From: Bacteroidales bacterium
Lineage (GTDB): Bacteria; Bacteroidota; Bacteroidia; Bacteroidales; Muribaculaceae
Direction of reading: 5' to 3'
Assembly (NCBI GenBank): GCA_014800605.1
Contig: JAAVFS010000072.1
Location: 1-49,065, forward strand
Length of the DNA stretch: 49,065 nt
Numbering within the stretch: position 1 is the first letter of the stretch; each line of letters begins with the position of its first letter. Positions 47,320-49,065 of this stretch are shown in pieces. The position numbers were made by a program, and so were the translations under genes. The notes under the pieces were generated by a model that worked only from the letters and a program-made list of their open reading frames with translations, was not told the DNA's origin and searched no databases.

Positions 47320-47448
47320 GATTAACTCCACCCTGAGCCTTACGTTTTGCTGCCGACTGGTATTTAATTAATATAAATTAACATATTTCATCCGATCTCC
47401 AATCAATTTATCTTTAAAAACTCTGCTGATTATTAAAAAATAATTAAT

Positions 47449-47456
47449 TATATTTG
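47449..47456 (+). promoter_or_regulatory. Putative -7 promoter element upstream of the terminal secreted protein
   Basis: TATATTTG matches TAnnTTTG; preceded by AT-rich DNA, 83 bp before the ATG. Confidence 0.5.
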
Positions 47457-47539
47457 CACGCGATACCATGTAACTATTCTATTTTTGAGAGCTATATATC
47501 ATCTTCTGATACCATACAAACCAATTTAATAAACCATTT

Positions 47540-49065
47540 ATGAAAAAATCATTACTCTTCTCTGCCGCTGCGCTCATGCTCGCCGGCACGATGACTGCTC
47601 AGACATTTACTGCTGAGACAGTCTGGAGCTACGATGTCAATGGCGGCACGGCCAATCCCGTCCCCGGTCTCGATGCCGGTTGGTCCGGTTGGAATGCTGA
47701 CAATGCTGCAACCCAAGCTGCCACAGCCACCTGCTCACGTTTCGGCGTAGGCTACAATGGCAAATTCCTCACTACTGACCACAAGAAAAACGCTATCGTC
47801 GCTATCGATAAGGACGGCGTTACTACATTCAAGGAACTCCCCGCCCGTACTGCCGACCACTGGAATGGTACTGCAGTTACCACCGACGATGCCGGCAACG
47901 TAATCTTCAACTACAACTTCACCAACGCTACCGGTTCTGCTCAGGAATGGGGCGTCATCACCACGGAGGGTACAATATACAACCTCACCTGCGCAAGCTC
48001 CCTCGCTAATCAGGGCGCTACCGGTCGTGTCGACATCATGGGTCATGTTGTAGGCGACGTTACCAGCGCTGAAGGCGGTATCGGCTACGTCGTTTCTCAG
48101 AACGCCGGCGCCGTTATCAAAATGACATTCACAGGTGACGGCACAAAGCCCGTTGACCTCAACTGCGTTAAGGCTTACGATTATCCCCTCGCTGCAGTTA
48201 CAGCTATGGGCACTAACGCACAGCTCACATCTGTATGCCCCCGCTTCACTACCGTTGCAGCTATCAACGCTGCTGAAGGCCCCGCATTCATCCTTCCCTT
48301 AGGTATGCTGGGCAATAGCGTTGAAAATTGCCCCTCTGTCGAGGAAGGCTGGGTAGGTAAATTCATCCCCGGTTGGAATCCCGGTGCTCCCGCTATGGGC
48401 AACCGCTGGTATATGGGTATCGCCTACTTCGAGCTCGGCGGTAAGAGCTACATCGTTCGTAACTATATCACCCCTGAGTTCTCAGCAGCTCACATGGACG
48501 GTGAGACAGAAATCTTCTCTAAGTGGAAAGGCACCATGAACTTCGCTGTTTATGAGTACAACGCTGCTGACAACACCGCTAAAATAGCAGGTACATGGCA
48601 GGGCTCTGAGTACTCTAACGGCAACGGTATGGGTACTCTCACCGCTGAGGTAGTCGACGACAAGACTGTCAATATCTACACCTATGCTTCTACCGGCACA
48701 GCTGAAGCTGCTACCGGCACTGTAGCAGGCGTTTACTGCGCTATGGTTAAGATGACTCTCGGCGAGGCTGCTGCTCTCGAAGGCGAAGGCACTGAGGCAA
48801 GCCCCTACCAGATCACCAAGCCTGCCGACGTAGAAGCTATGAAGGATCTCGTATCTGCTGACAAAGCTACCTACTTCAAGCTGATGAACGATATCGATAT
48901 GACCGGTATCAACCACATCCCGACCGTAGGCAGCAAGAACGTAGATTTCGGCAAGACCATCTACTTCGACGGTAACAACCACGTGATCTCCAACCTCACC
49001 TCAGTAGCCGAAAACGAAGAGTTCTACTACGCTTCACTCTTCGGCGTATTCCAGGGCGAAGTGAA
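47540..49065 (+). CDS. Secreted protein with GLUG-like region near the visible end (truncated by window end)
   Basis: ATG at 47540: 'MKKSLLFSAAALMLAGTMTAQTFTAETVWSYDVNGG...', signal peptide, frame open to window end; late segment 'GEGTEASPYQITKPADVEAMKDLV...YFKLMNDIDMTGINHIPTVG...FDGNNHVISNL' resembles GLUG/adhesin-type cell-surface repeats. Absent from the ORF track because it has no stop in the window. Confidence 0.85.
   Translation, partial: MKKSLLFSAAALMLAGTMTAQTFTAETVWSYDVNGGTANPVPGLDAGWSGWNADNAATQAATATCSRFGVGYNGKFLTTDHKKNAIVAIDKDGVTTFKELPARTADHWNGTAVTTDDAGNVIFNYNFTNATGSAQEWGVITTEGTIYNLTCASSLANQGATGRVDIMGHVVGDVTSAEGGIGYVVSQNAGAVIKMTFTGDGTKPVDLNCVKAYDYPLAAVTAMGTNAQLTSVCPRFTTVAAINAAEGPAFILPLGMLGNSVENCPSVEEGWVGKFIPGWNPGAPAMGNRWYMGIAYFELGGKSYIVRNYITPEFSAAHMDGETEIFSKWKGTMNFAVYEYNAADNTAKIAGTWQGSEYSNGNGMGTLTAEVVDDKTVNIYTYASTGTAEAATGTVAGVYCAMVKMTLGEAAALEGEGTEASPYQITKPADVEAMKDLVSADKATYFKLMNDIDMTGINHIPTVGSKNVDFGKTIYFDGNNHVISNLTSVAENEEFYYASLFGVFQGEV

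Noticed and set aside
47010-47325. Short ORFs (80, 77, 91 aa) in the intergenic block
   Set aside because: Arg-rich translations of repeats and hairpins in several frames at once; better explained as non-coding structured DNA.

Overview
The window is a GC-rich segment of a Bacteroidales-type chromosome, probably Muribaculaceae-like; this is inferred from type IX secretion genes, gldE/gldD, TAnnTTTG-type promoter motifs and RND/NodT organisation. It opens with the 3' end of a 5S rRNA and its terminator. A + strand block follows (242-6801): lipoprotein, ComM-like ATPase, Bcp, GldE, GldD and a 4'-phosphopantetheinyl transferase/GluQRS fusion. A long - strand block (about 6856-39711) carries a RhuM-type gene, TPM protein, dgt, hflX, dihydroorotase, glycosyltransferase, YeiH, porU, an FAH-like pseudoenzyme, rex, a WYL regulator, an SSS transporter, NamZ/DUF1343, a giant FN3/T9SS cargo, pgi, ispF, porV, pgpH, relA/spoT, secG, a TPR protein, lptE, a sigma-54 activator and an acyltransferase. 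A + strand block (40025-49065) holds an RND efflux operon, an LpxA-like gene, a hairpin-rich intergenic block and a truncated secreted protein. No CRISPR array, prophage or complete transposon was recognised. The most notable items are the PPTase-GluQRS fusion, a probable catalytically dead FAH-family protein beside porU, a single in-frame stop just before the conserved C-terminus of the RhuM/PLD-like gene, a NamZ-symporter-WYL cluster, and a structured intergenic block with a 25-bp near-perfect repeat spaced exactly 200 bp apart.
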